This document shows positions 1 through 13,400 of a DNA stretch of 64,000 nucleotides, piece by piece; within the stretch, counting starts at the first letter, position 1; the number at the start of each line of letters is the position of its first letter. A program made the position numbers and the translations under genes. The stretch is taken from contig JAQFVV010012400.1 in the NCBI GenBank assembly GCA_028023455.1, positions 13,213,748 to 13,277,747 on the forward strand, read 5' to 3'. Under the pieces are notes generated by a model that was given only the letters and a program-made list of their open reading frames with translations, did not search any database and was not told the origin of the DNA. This DNA is from Epiperipatus broadwayi. Lineage: Eukaryota; Onychophora; Udeonychophora; Euonychophora; Peripatidae.

Positions 1-520
1 GCTTAGTTTTGAAATTATAGGGTGATTTGTCTATTGTTTTAATTTATGTACAGATTAATCTGAAATCAATATTAATATCTAGAGAGGATGAAGGAGTCTT
101 ACTTCTAACAATCTCTGAATATTAGATGAAATAGTAGTTTTAATAAATGTAATAATAAATAATCATAACTTTTTAAACATCAGTAATTGAAACAAAAGTA
201 ACTACCTCCCAATAAGTTATGTGATGTCAAAAACAATGAATGACAGAATGGTACCACTTCATCTTAAAACTGTTGTAATGTAAGCTTAATTTTTGACATA
301 GTCTTGAAATTATACAGTGAATTTCATCATTTTAATTTACATATAGATTAAATAATATGAAATCACCATTAATATATACTGATGATGAAGGAGTTATACT
401 TTTAACAACTTCTGAATATTAGATGAAATAGTAGTTTTAATAAATGTTATAACCTTTTTTAAATATCTGTAATTGAAATGGAATTAACTACTTCCTACTG
501 AGTTATGTGACTTTAAAAAC
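1..520 (+). repeat. Two-copy tandem repeat, period about 290 bp
   Basis: The stretch 7-237 recurs at about 302-520 with scattered changes. Shared anchors are TGAATATTAGATGAAATAGT and TAGTTTTAATAAATGT, the GATGAAGGAGT box, and the AGTTATGTGA box. It lies in the intron downstream of exon i. No coding potential is evident. The unit may continue before position 1. Confidence 0.75.
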
Positions 521-569
521 CACTATCTTGAAGCTCTATTGTTATATAAAATTAATTAGTTTATTTTTT

Positions 570-690
570 AAGCTTGTGGTTAAAACACCTGTAGAGGTCC
601 CTACTATCGCATTTTATACGCATATTATCGAGGTTAAAGCCTCCGTAAATATTACTACGTAATCAATGTGCGTTTAATAAATTTATAATT
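570..690 (+). repeat. Single arm of a hairpin element (same family as 22040-22505)
   Basis: It carries ACCTGTAGAGGTCCCTAC, a run matching CGCATATT, and ACGTAATCAATGTGCGTTTA followed by ATAAATTTATAATTAC. All are shared with the arms at 22040-22505. Only one arm is visible here, so this is a partial copy or a solo end. The sharp GC rise against the flanks fits an inserted element. Confidence 0.6.
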
Positions 691-2754
691 ACAACTTTAA
701 GAAGAGAATGTAAAAAAAAAAAACAAGGAATAAAATTGAATAATTTCTTAACAAATAATTTTTATATCATTGTTCTATATCAATAAGTTTTCATTAAAAC
801 ATTATACAGTAACTCTTTTTTTACTTGCATATTACTACTCTAGAATGCTCCAATTGTTCTAATTAGAAATTATCTTCAACTTTTAATGAATTTCCTTTAG
901 AATTAGAAGACAAGGCCTGAGGATTCTACTTCATTATGATCCATAAATAGATATACTATGGAAACCAGAATAATTTTTTGATTAAGAGTCTAATAAACTT
1001 AGTAACACTGCTGATTATATGGTAGTTTATTATATACTTAGTTTCTCAGATCAAGCAATATTTGAAAAACAAATAACTGCACTGCAGTTTTATTCAAATG
1101 ACTATACTGAAATCCTCCTTTTAATCTTCATTTTGCTCAAGTGGAAATCAATTCAGAATGTTTAGATCTCCATCCAGTTTCTCTTAGTATAATCTAATTA
1201 ATAGCTCTTGAGGAGGTTAAATGCCATTTAAGCATTGGTATAATCTTGCACAAGATTTTTAGCTAAAATCAAAGTACGTATTCAAATTTTTTTTCCAGTT
1301 TTCTCAATTAGGATAGGTTCTTTAGGAATCTTTTGTTCAACATCAAACCCATTTCCAAGAAATCAGGATCATGTGATACTAGATTGTACAAACATATGAA
1401 AAGAATATAAAATCTTGACAACTATTGAGAATTGAAACATTATCAATTATACACAAACACTTTAGATCCCGGGGCAAATTAAAATAATTTCTAATCACTA
1501 TTTTATAATCGAATGGAAAAATTTAGATCTTGTGAAATTGACTGTAAAAGAAGTCATAAGAAATATAGTAGAAAAAGTGATTTATCATAATTTTTGATTC
1601 TTTTTAATAATCTCAAGACAATAAAAGGAGCATATAATTATGAGTAAAAGAATAAAAAATTGAATAATCATAACACAATAATGTAGTTATTAATAATAGA
1701 TAACAAGAAATTTTATAAAATCTATGAAATGTAATTTTAACTAAATTCCACTGTTGCTTATTAAAAAATTAATAATGATAAAAACATATAATGGGTCCAT
1801 CTTTTTCGTATAGTTCTGACTTGTGTTTGAGAATTGAGAGGTCCATGTGATGTCATTATTCCATCTTATTGGCTGTCACGTTAGCATGTTTAAGGCGTAT
1901 CTGTTGAAGGCTTTAGCTTTCACGTTATTATAATGAAATAATGTTTTTAAAGACCTTTTATTTTAGAAAAGAATAACAAAATGTATAAAATAAAGAAGCA
2001 AACTATTTTTTCTATTCCAGTTCCACCATCTATCATAAGCCTGAATAATCAACAAATAATAAATGATAATAGTTATTAAATTCCTATCTAGTGCTATCAT
2101 ATTCTTACCCCAATTCCTCAATGGTAAAGGGCATAAACCAGACAATAGTCTGAAGATATGAATAAGACAGCAATGAATAGGGATTTAATAAACCCTACCA
2201 TCAAGCATCTATTGATTACTGAAGATGACAGTCCTGAAGTAGAAAAAATAATTTGTTCCTGAAAAGTAATGTTAAGCCAGACTCAAGTGTTTTTTTAGTT
2301 TTACAAAAAATATTTTTGATTTAAATCTAAGAATATTTTATCATGGAATTCATTATAAATGGAAAAAACAATTATCTGTTTTAAAATCAATTGATGCCTC
2401 TCTTTTAAAAGTTTAAAAAAACAACTTCCCATTCTAAAAAACATGTATTGAATTTGATCCAAAATATTGTGTCAAATATAGCCTAAGATTTGTGGTAAAG
2501 AATTATTAAATTAAAAATTATAAATATACTGATTAAATTATTTTAGATAACTACTGAAATGAAAAGTATACACAGTGTACCCTAGTGAAAAGATGATTGG
2601 TTTTCCTTTGAGCACCATTCCCGAATCAATGCATTTCTTAAGTAGTGGCAGTTTAGTTATTCATTACAAAAATTTGAAAATGCTAGCATGTTTGGATCGT
2701 AGGTTACGACATGAAATATGAAATCGAGTTTTGTATCTTTGTAGAAAATCTAAT
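691..2754. other. Intronic AT-rich DNA, nothing recognised
   Basis: No exon of the host gene and no transposon domain was found. Short open frames here (for example 1963-2145 on the minus strand) have composition like random AT-rich DNA. Confidence 0.5.
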
Positions 2755-2971
2755 GGAACAATGAACTAACATTAAATTTTGTTTTAAATTAGACAAAATT
2801 GTTAGTGAAATGTTTGAATTCAAACTATGAAAAGCAGTGAATTCATAAGTCACAAATTTTTCAAATTGGTTTGCAAGATTTCATGATGGCAGGTCGAGAA
2901 TTGAAGATGATCCACAGCTAGGTACATCAAAAACAACTGGAAATGAATTAAAAAAATTCTAATAAAAATGT

Positions 2972-3382
2972 AATCAAAAATAGGTGATATTAATCCCCAA
3001 AACAGAATGAAATATATTAATATACAATATATCCTAAGTACATTTTGTTTGAGCACCCTTAGCAAAGGCAACAGAATATTTAAAAAAAATTATGTGCATC
3101 AAATCTCCAAATGGAAATTACAAAATTGCCACTTTAATTATGCATATTCCAAATCATACTCAAATGATCACTATTACATTTTATCAGGAAGTCTGATAGT
3201 ATTCAATTGAGTACAGTTTGGAATATGCGCAATTAAAGTGTAATTTTATTTGGAGATATGATGTAATGTTTTTTTTTTTTTAAAAAAAGGTGCTCAACAC
3301 CAAAAATGAATTTAGGATATATTCTTTATTAATTGTTTCACTCTGTGTTTCTAGGATTAATATTTCCTATTTTTGAACAAAG
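2972..3382. mobile_element. Palindromic MITE (about 410 bp) inside the mariner pseudogene
   Basis: The two halves are reverse complements: AAAAATAGGTGATATTAATC at the left against its match near 3355-3377; AATATATCCTAAGTACATTT against the right half near 3305-3325; and TCTCCAAATGGAAATTACAA against 3240-3262. A short loop lies around 3160-3205. It separates the N-terminal helix-turn-helix of the mariner from the rest, so it inserted later. No coding capacity. Confidence 0.78.
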
Positions 3383-3647
3383 AAAATGCAAAAAAGTTGA
3401 AATTCTTTGTACTGATTTCTTTGTGTCTAAAAGATTCACTGAAGAACTCACTGGCATTCCCAAAACTATTGTTCAGAATATTTTAGTGAAAGATTTGAAA
3501 AAATGAAAGGTTGTGTCTCGCTTGTTGACAAATTGATCAAAAAGATTCCAGAGTGAACATGCGAAGAACTACAACTATGAAACCTGAATTCTTGACAAAC
3601 TTCATGATGACAGATAAGATGTGTTTCTAATATGAATCATCAATCAA

Positions 3648-3745
3648 GTGCCAGAGTGTTGGTGACCTAGTGGTTAGCATAGTTGCCTTCCAAGCAGCTG
3701 GCCCGGGTTTGCTTCCCGGTCAACGCTTTAACATATGAAAAAAAA
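3648..3745 (+). repeat. tRNA-derived SINE, copy 1
   Basis: It has an A-box-like GGTGACCTAGTGGTTAGCAT and a B-box-like GGGTTTGCTTCCC, spaced as in a tRNA, and ends in a short A tract. The 7-base acceptor-like stems GTGTTGG and CAACGCT are partly paired. The anticodon-loop position reads CTTCCAA here. It is inserted in the mariner pseudogene. Other copies are at 13615 and 17525. Confidence 0.8.
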
Positions 3746-4370
3746 AGTGCCTGAGTGTGGAATGTAGATTGCTAGATGGAAAATTCCTCAAAAATTATGA
3801 AAGCAAAAGACCGAATGAATATTGTTCATTATTATCATTATTTTTTGCTTCAAAAGATATTATTCACTACAAATATATTCCAGAAGATCAGACAGTAAAT
3901 TTTAATTACTATTTGAGTGCTTGAATTGTTTGTGGATCAAACTTTTTCACTCTTGATCAATGTTAAACAATAAAGCTCCAGCCCACAATACCAAGACCAT
4001 GATTTTTTTGACCAAAAAAAAAAGCATTGTTATGCTTGAGCATCCACCCTATTCTGAATTAATCCCTTTTAACTTTTGGCTAAGTTGATAATGAAAGAAA
4101 TGCATTATACTTCCATTCGGCACATCCAGAAGCTTGCAATAAAGTTTCTGCAGATGATTCTAGTGGAGGATTTCAAGAATGGCTTCAAACAGTTTTACAA
4201 TAGTTTCCAGTGATGTATGGAATCACAAAGTTATTTTGAACAATAAACAATAAAAACAAAAATAATACCTTATGTTTTATCTCGCATCAATCACCATTTC
4301 ACTGGGGCACATTGTGTATTTTTCTACTTCAAAGTTCTCATTCAAATCATTTAAGCAATTATCATATTAC

Positions 4371-4496
4371 CGGATGTTCAATTTTCCATTTTTCAATTTT
4401 AGCTTGCAATTCTGCAATCTCTTCATCTGTAAGTTCGGCTGATGCTGGAATGACTATTAACTTTTCCTTTTTTTTCCTTGCCAACCACCGACGAAT
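4371..4496 (-). CDS. IQCB1: IQCB1 exon i (last visible), end of IQ region and following helix
   Basis: 126 bp, whole codons at both borders. Acceptor TATTTTTAG, donor GTAATA. Translation begins IRRWLARKKKEKL, continuing the IQ motif begun in exon h, then PASAELTDEEIAELQAKIE and W-K-I-E-H-P. The basic cluster followed by an 'E-L-T-D' helix matches the vertebrate region FLAKCRKKKK to ELTDARR. The remaining C-terminal exons must lie beyond the window's start. The donor and open phase show this is not the last exon. Confidence 0.9.
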
Positions 4497-7400
4497 CTAA
4501 AAATATTCCACAGAAAATGAAAATAGTATTAATTAATGAAAGACCGTAAAATATTATAATATAAACCCAAAATCATATATCTTTTATAATATTTAACCAA
4601 AATAAAACTATAACTTTACATTATTAATCTTCTATTTATTTATTTATTTATTTTCTCTTTAAATAATAAAATCTGCAGCTGGAGGAATGTAAAGAGTTTT
4701 GGATCTATCAAAAATTTGAATACAATCATAAAAATAAGATGATGCATCACAATTTTTGCATTGCCTTAATTTAAGATGGATTTTCTTTCTCATATAAATA
4801 TATCCTTTCATCCTCATTACAAGAACTGAACACATCTGTGGGTATTTATATTCTGAAAACTTGTTTTAAGAACAATTCATTCTATCCAACTATTCTGGAG
4901 CCATATTACAGGCATGATTAATGAAATGACATTAAATGAAAGTCCAATAATTCACATTCTCAAATTTATTTCTGGTAATAGTCTTCATCAGTAAAAAATT
5001 ATGAACTATTAACACTTACATGAAGCTATTTTTAACTTTTTTTATTATCAAGCTAATAGCCCTGAAATTCAAAATCATGCTAAAATTTCTTAACCAAAAC
5101 TAACCTGCTGACATTAGTGATGGATGTATAGGTGCAATCAGTCAAACTTCCAAAAACATGTTAAATCCAAACAGACATTCATGATGTTTTATATGTTTTG
5201 TCAGTTTATTATGAAAATAAGTGGACCTTATTACATCATAAAGGGGGAGGGGGTAAAATGAAACAGATCAACAATAAAGTGGAACAATCAGAATTTTCAG
5301 TAAGAGAAAAATAATCAAAAATGAATCTGAAGTTCAAATGTGATGATTATAATCTACTTTACAGATATGGCAAATACATATAACAGGCCGTAGTCAAAGA
5401 AACAACAATCAATGATCGAAAAATGGAGAATCACACAACATAAATAAAAATACATTTCTCTTTTAAATTATAACTGGTTAAGGCAGAAAATATTCTCTTA
5501 TCCACAACGGATCTTTTAATTTGATGACTGGTTGAGAAACTGAATAGTAATTTCTTTGATAAATCATTAAACAAAACAGTTATTTTCTAGCAATCCTCTT
5601 CTTTTCATTAGTAATCTAATGAATAGAAGAAAAGTGCTTTAAAATGAACCTGCTTTTAGAAAACTAAAAATGTTAGAAACGTGATTAAATATTAGACTTC
5701 ATTTAGTAATGTTAGACAAAAATATCCATTAGAAATGAAATGTTTGCTTGTCCAATATTTTGTACATATGAATTGGACCCCAAAATAACCAGAATAGTTC
5801 CTGGTTTATGAGCCTGTTGTAGTATATACTTTTGCTGTTACATACATCTTGCAGGAATGCTTCTGCATCGATCTACCAAATGACATCATCATATGAAATC
5901 GTGACACCACATAACACATTGTTTTGTAAAGTGCATTTTGCATTTTTGTCAGTTTTTTTATAATGGCTGAAAAGTTTGACAATGTGAAATTCTGTTTTCA
6001 TTTACTGAAAACTACAAAGAAAAAAGTTGTAATGCTTAAAACATATTACAAGAAAGCAATCTCATAAAAACACAAGTTTAAGAGTGGTTTAATTGAAATG
6101 TTAAATTTACCACATCCCTAAAAAGTGTTGAAAGTGAAGCCCATAGTCAAAACCGCTGATTTTTTTGCGCAAACGGCATTTATCTTTCAGATTTAGTTCA
6201 TAACGGTCAGGCATTACATCTGTTAGTTTGGAAACATTTATATGATGCAGTAAAATGTAAACATTCTGTTTTGTGACAAAGAAAATGGTGCAATCAGCCA
6301 TATCACTCGATCTCACTTTGTGCAATTTTTTTTTTAATCACTCGAATGAAAAAATATCTCAATTTTTTTTTGTGGACTTAGAAGTGGTGGGAAGAAAATG
6401 ACAGACATTAAAAGGCATCAGTTTTCGAGTATTTTCAGACTACTTTCAAAAATGAACAACCTTTAGATCAGTGTATTGCAGTAAATGGATAGTAATTTGA
6501 GAAAGATTAAATTTATAATACTTAAAAAATAAATAAACAGTTTTTTATTATAAAATTCCAGTTATTTTTGGGTAATCCTGTGTATATTAGTAAAAAAGTT
6601 AAATCTGCTTTAGTATAATAATTGTGAACGAATCTTACGAATATAATTGCAGAATCTTCTGATAAATTTTGGAAAAATAAATAACTGTTCAGATACTCAA
6701 TAAAATTATTGTATTATTCAAAAAATAATAATAAATTTTAAATTCCAATGTTAGTATTGCATAAATTTATTTACAAAGTTAATAAAATGACATTAAAAAA
6801 AAAAAACATTTAAATCTATAGTATGCTGTTGACAAAAAAAAAAGTTAAGTAAATATTTTTTTTTTTGTTAATGTCAACAGCATATTGTATATTGTAAGGG
6901 TAGCTTACAATCCAGTTTAAACCCACCCTTATATGTCTACAATAGTAGACTAAACCCATAAAAAAGACCTAAGCTGAAATAATAGGTTAAATACATGATT
7001 TTTTTTTATTATATGCAAACACACTTGAAGTTTGTTTTAATAAGTACCAGATCAAAATAATGTTGAAATGAAATAAATGCTTTTTTTTTTGAAAAGCTTA
7101 ATTTTAAAAACCTCATATATATATATATACCAATAATGACTTGTTTGTTAATGTGTAAATGTCATGATATTAGTAATTTAGTCAATGTGGTGATGACCTG
7201 GGGTCAAGTCAATGCCTAAGCAACCTAGTGTTGGAAAATGAGAATAGAAGTTTACTACTAATTTTATTATGTAACATCAACAGCTAACATTAATTTGCAC
7301 AACAATAGGCACCTATAGAGATAAAAAAGGAAATTGAACATGCGAGTTTGCTGGACAACAGATATTAAGTCCCAGTATAAATACAAATCCAATCCATTTC

Positions 7401-10400
7401 TGTTCTCTTTCACATTTTATCAAGTGTTTTATAACAACCGCAAGCAGCAAATAGCTTAATATCGAACATTAAAACAAAGGATAAAATGGACGATGTTTTC
7501 AAAGATATTATCTATTCTGAATAAGATTTTAAAGCACTGAAAATTAAAGCAAATTATCATCAACATTTAATAAGGCAAAAAAAATCAATAATTTTAGCAA
7601 TCGAAGACAGAAGACCATGCAATCGATCAAGAAGAAAAAGGAACATTATATATAGCCAGCACATACTGATAAATGATGAAATAAAACTTTCCTCCGCATA
7701 AATTTACTCAATGCCAATAATAAGCTGAAGAAAATTTAAATATTTTTTCTTAAATTACCAAACAATGTATATTGGCTAGATGAATGTGCCATAGGACCAG
7801 GGTACTATCTTAATTGCTAGAGAGTGTGATGCTGTAACTCGCTTGTATAAATAATGACCAGAAAACCGCCTAATGCCTAACCAGAAGTGTCTGAGTGAAG
7901 TCTGAAAGAGAATAATGTCCAAAATGGAAACAACCTTGTCCAAGCATTACCGGAGAATCTGGAAAATGATGGAAGAGTTATCAGAATGGACTGTATCCAC
8001 GAAAGATACTGATATTTAAATTATAGACTCTAATTAGGAAGATTGGAACAAAATCAAAATTATGTTATATATTTTTTTTCTTTACTTTATACGTTTATAA
8101 AATTCTACTTTTATTATTCTAACACTTGGAAGTTTCAGTGTGTTTGCAATCAGGAGAGTCCATTCTGTAAGAATTAACAAGGAATGGGGGGGATGTTTAT
8201 TGAGCTAGAATTTTTGTTTGTTTTGTAAATAAAATTTAAGTTGATTCCCTCCATAGTAATTTGATATTCTGTCATCATCATATAATATGGTTGGAGGTAA
8301 GAATTTTTGATGCTCTTCCATATTAATTTGCACTCACTAGGACAGGACAGAGTTTACGTTATATGTTTACTTGTTTGTGTTTTAACTAATAATTGTTACA
8401 TTTAGTTATTCGGTATAAATGATTAATGTTCTTGTATGGAAGTATCTTTCTATCCACTTTAGAGAAGTTGTACATGGGGGGGGGTCCCAAAGAAGATCTC
8501 TCCAGCAGAAATTGGATCATGGAGCTATTGGATATATAGTGATATAATTTTGTAAATAGTTATTTAGCTTTGTGATCATCATGATAATGAAAAAATAATG
8601 TTTCTTTTATTCTATTTTATTTTTTTTGCTTTTAGTTAATCATTGATTTTGTATATAGGGAGTGTCCATTGATGCATATCTACTATGGGTATGGGATGGA
8701 ATAACAAATAATCTTAGTCATCAATATAGTAGAGATGCATCTGGGGCACACACAATAATATTTTTACTATGTTAATCAAATTTAGATTTTTCTCTATTAT
8801 AAATAAAATTTGTTTTAAATCAAATTGATCTCTAGTTTATTAAACTCGTTCATACACCCATCATTAATTTAATTGATTAAATATATATATATACACATGA
8901 TTATTATAACACATAACACTGCAATAGGGTTGGATGTATCTTAGGTCAATGAAATCTTAGTTGCTACATATAGTAAATTCACCCTTAAAGAGAGCCAAAG
9001 GCAACATTCTCCCTGGGTTCGAATACTGAGTTATAATGGAATCCAAAAGAGGTGAGATATGGATGAACTAGCCTAAATTGTAACTAGATTTAATGAGTAA
9101 ACCAAGAGCAAGCTCATTGGAGGTGGATATGATCATTGGTTAGTTATTTCATTGTGTTACTCCTAGCATCCTACCCGAAGACCCTAGGTTGGACTGTATG
9201 CATGTGCCACCCCCCCTCTTCTAGTGGAGAACCTGGACCGAAACAATATATTTAACTTTTTTTTTTTTCATTACTTTGTAGATAAATTTATGCCATACTA
9301 AAATTGGAGTTTTAAATTTATTTTTATTTTCTGAATAATCCAATAAATCTTGAGTATCCGAATAGTTCTTATTTATTTCTCCAAAATTTATCAGAATATG
9401 ATTCTGCAATTATACTGAACTAAATCAGATTTAACTTTCTTATTAATATATCTACAAAATATTGCACAAACAAAAGTTTCACGTCTATTGGCATTTTTTG
9501 CTTGACCTTATTAAATCAAATCTAATATGTAATCACTTTTCTAACATCTAAGTTTTCTAAAAGCAGGTTCATTTCAAGGCACTTTTTTTCTGTTCATTTT
9601 CATTACTAAAGGATAAAAGAGGGATGCTAAAAAACAACCGGTTTACTTAATAGCTTTTTAAAGGGTCTACTATTCAGTTTCTTTGCTAGTCTTCAAGTTA
9701 AAAGATCTAATATGGATAAGAGAAAACTTTATTGACTTAACCAGCTATATTTTAAAAGGGAGATGTATTTTTATTTATCTTGTGTGATTCTCCATTTTGG
9801 ATCATTGATTGTTGTTTCTTTAATTAACATTGACAAAAGCCTATTATATTTATTTGTTCAGCTTGTAAAGTAGATCATAATCATCACATTTGAACTTCAA
9901 AGTTTCATTTTTGATTACAGAAAACATTTTTGCCCAGTTGTGTCAAAAACTCTCTAAAATTATTCTCCATATCTTTTTGTTTTTCTCTCTCTTTAAAGTT
10001 TTTTTTTTTTTTAAAAAAAAAAAAAAAGAGGAAAAAAGCCTGTTTTATAATTATGAAAAAATGAGGCAAAGTTTCATAAAGCAGCTCAATGATCAATAAT
10101 AGAAAATTGAATCTTATATAATTTTTTTAAAACATACATTAAAAAAAACAAACTAATCTGATTATTAATAACAATATCTCCAGATGATATTAGTAGTGAT
10201 CTAAGTCTGCAAGAGATATTTCCAACATTAATATTTTGGCAAAGATTTGTGAATAATTTATGTATATTTTGCTTATTATATAGTATCACACTTTACTATT
10301 TAAAGTGAGAAAAATCATATTATAGAAGATTTAAAGAATTTTACAGTGACCATGGGTAAAGAGTGCAAAAGATATATCAATAAAATATTAAACACACAAT

Positions 10401-13400
10401 GAATCCATTATTAAAAGTTATATTGATATTTTTGTTGATTAAAACACTAAGATCTAGGTGCAGTGCTCTCAGATCCAAGGTTCCCTCACTGACAAAAGCC
10501 ACAAGCTAATATTGTACTGGCATCCATTGATTATTCTGGCTTGCACTGAGTGGCACTACTGTATGGAGAGTTTTGCATGTTTTAATAACAGTTATGAGCA
10601 AGCATAAGAAATAGTGATCATGTGATGTTTAGTGGTTTATTTTTGTTGATATGGTTTCATAGTTTTCACCAAATGATAGTTAAAATACCTACAAATATAA
10701 GATATCTAAAGAGTTATGTGAGAATCAGTATAATTTATTGTATCTCATTATATTGTGCAATGTCATAAAGCAAAGGTCTAATAATCTTCTTCATTATGTC
10801 GAACTGTTAGTCACTTGAGATTTATGTGACATTCAAGCATAGAAAATCACAGGTTGAGCTTGGATCCAGGAATCCTTAGTTCTCTAGTCAAACTACCATT
10901 GTAATAAACTGCCCAAAGTCAAAATAATTGTATGATTAATTACCCAGGAAATCATATGATGACTGATCTGGGTCATTTTATTTTATTAGCAGACAATCAA
11001 TCAAGGAATATTTATGACTGAGTCTGCAACATTATCATTATACATGGTTCTTCATTAAATCAACTGTAATTACGACTGTCATCTAAAATAATGAATACCA
11101 CAGAGTTATCAAGTATCAGAGACAAAAAAGGAGAATGATATCTATAGAAAATATTGACAAAGAAAATAAGTAAATATATATATATTTAAAATTAACAGCT
11201 TCTTTCACTACTTGTAAAATCTATAGCAAATAATAAAACTTCAATATTAGTCTTTTAAGATATTTTTTTTTGCCATAGCAAATAAAACTATAAACTTTAA
11301 AACTACAATTATTGCAAACTAGAAATAGTCATTGGTAGATTTTTCTAAACCATCAATTGGTAAATATGTCTTTTTCTATTTTTTAAAAATTACTTTGACT
11401 AGTGATCTCTTTTAAAAAAAAAAAATACAAATTTACCATATTTAAACTATATGAAACATTCTATAAATTGTTTAATGATTTGAAATTAGTAATTTGAACT
11501 TCACCTGTCTTTGAATTTTAACAGCTGCTACGATTCTTTGATGATGAGCTCGACGTTCAGGAAACTGTTTCCGTTCTTTATAACCTTTCCAGAGAGCCTG
11601 AATTTTTGTAGCAGCAGACTGAAGTTCTTGATCCAGAAAATGGTTTATATTAGCTGCAAAAAAGAAAAAGCACATACATATATATTATGTTTTAGTTGAT
11701 AATACCTAACATTTTTTTCCTAGTGATTATTTGTCACAATATATAATTATCAAATTATATAATCATTAAAAAAAATGCAGTAAATAGCAATAGAGAGCAA
11801 ACTATTATTTTTAGCTAGCTATTATGTATTGTATCAGATCCCGTTTAATCACGTTGCTCTTTGAATACCAAATTAAGATAAATAAACAGGGCCTTGGAAA
11901 CAAACAATTTAAAAATTCAAATTAAGTAATATTTTTCTTTCACCATAAGCTAACTATCATGGGACAGTCATTAAAGGAAATGTAAATGTATTTGGGTGTA
12001 AGAGCTGTGAATCCATTCACACACTATTAAAAAGACGCTAAATAAAGTAATTAATAATCCACAAGACAGTTATCCCTGGTACAAGACAAACTAAGCTTAT
12101 GGTTAATAAAATCAAACAAATTTTACAAGTTTCTTATGACTAATAAGTAATATAAATAATAGTGGATATAAGTGTGGCAAATGCAACTAAGGAAATAGAA
12201 AATGTTCTCTTGAATCATGAGGATATAGTCAAGACTCTTCAAATCATACACATATCACTTGAATGAAGCTTAAGATCTTCACAACTTGATTTTAAACTAC
12301 AAATTATTTTCTTTTCTTAATAAATGAAATCAAATACATCTAATAGTATTCTACTTGCAAAATATTTAATATCTATAAGTGATAATTGCAGTGAGACTGA
12401 AATATACACTGTATCAATTATATACTATTTTAATTATACACTGTCCAAATATATATAAAACAAAAAAAAAAAAGAAAAACTATAATGAAAAAAAAAACTA
12501 AAATTCGAAATTTAGTAAATTTTCCATCTTTGAATGCCATATGCAATCACATTTAAAAAACATTAAAATTTGATAAATTAAAATGAATTTATGATACAAA
12601 ATCATTTATTTTTCTGACTCAGACAGTCATATGTGATCACATTTATTAAAATATTTCTTTGACTAATGTTGAAAGCATATACCCTTTATTCTTTGCTTTG
12701 ACATGGTACAATATTTCCATAATAACAGGTTTTCTAAGTATAAAGCTAAAAGTTTTATAAAATTTAAGAAAATTTGTAAAGTATCTTTCTTAAGTGATAA
12801 AATGGTAGTTATCAATTTAGTAGTGGAAAGAAAAAAAACTTGTCAAATATTTTGTATTGCACCAGAAAGCTTAAAGTTTGAAGAGGTTACTGAAATGGTT
12901 AATGGTTATGAGGTGTGACTGCATAGATTATGAAGACAATATGGAGCTAAAAACTTCAAAACAACTACAGAGGCTGTAGTCAGCTGATAATATGACTGCT
13001 ATTATGTATCTACATGGAAGAAAAAATTACTGAAAAAAAAAAAAGATATTATCCAGACTATGTTTAATTGCAATGAAAGTATAATATTTCACTATTATTT
13101 AAAACAATAAAGATATGGTAAGGTATGTTGTCTATTATTTTTATTTTTTGGGTGAAATGTGAAGGAGTAGCTACAGATACAGTATATATATATATGAAAA
13201 TGTGCTCTCTCAATTCATTATTAATAACTAGATTTTTTTTTGTTTTGTTTGTATTATAATTTTAAATTAAATATACATACTATACACGTAAAGAAACATC
13301 CATGTTGTGCATGTTGAAAAGTAGTCTCCATGTGAAGTTCAATAAACAGTGTATATTAATATCGTAATCAAAACTTATCAACAAAACATGAATTATTACA

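Larger units (their letters stand above)
2755..4235 (+). pseudogene. Mariner-family transposase pseudogene, interrupted by two insertions
   Basis: Pieces appear in order: NIKFCFKL-like start near 2775; WFARFHDGR and IEDDPQLGTSKT at 2868-2940 (the helix-turn-helix end of mariner transposases); then after an insertion, EELTGIPKTIVQNIL and KDLKKRKVVSRLV at 3435-3525. After a SINE comes NIVHYYHY near 3815 and a remnant of the NAPAH-type D region near 3970-3995. Next are HPPYS-like residues near 4035, SIRHIQKLAIKFLQMI at 4110-4160 and EDFKNGFKQFYNSF at 4165-4210. Many stops and frameshifts make it dead. Full-length mariner transposase is about 340 residues, and nearly all parts are represented. 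Confidence 0.82.

Noticed and set aside
9890-10099. Open frames on both strands
   Set aside because: They exist only because of the long T and A runs; the peptides are Lys/Phe runs.
12703-12918. 71-codon plus-strand frame
   Set aside because: No recognisable motif and no partner exons.
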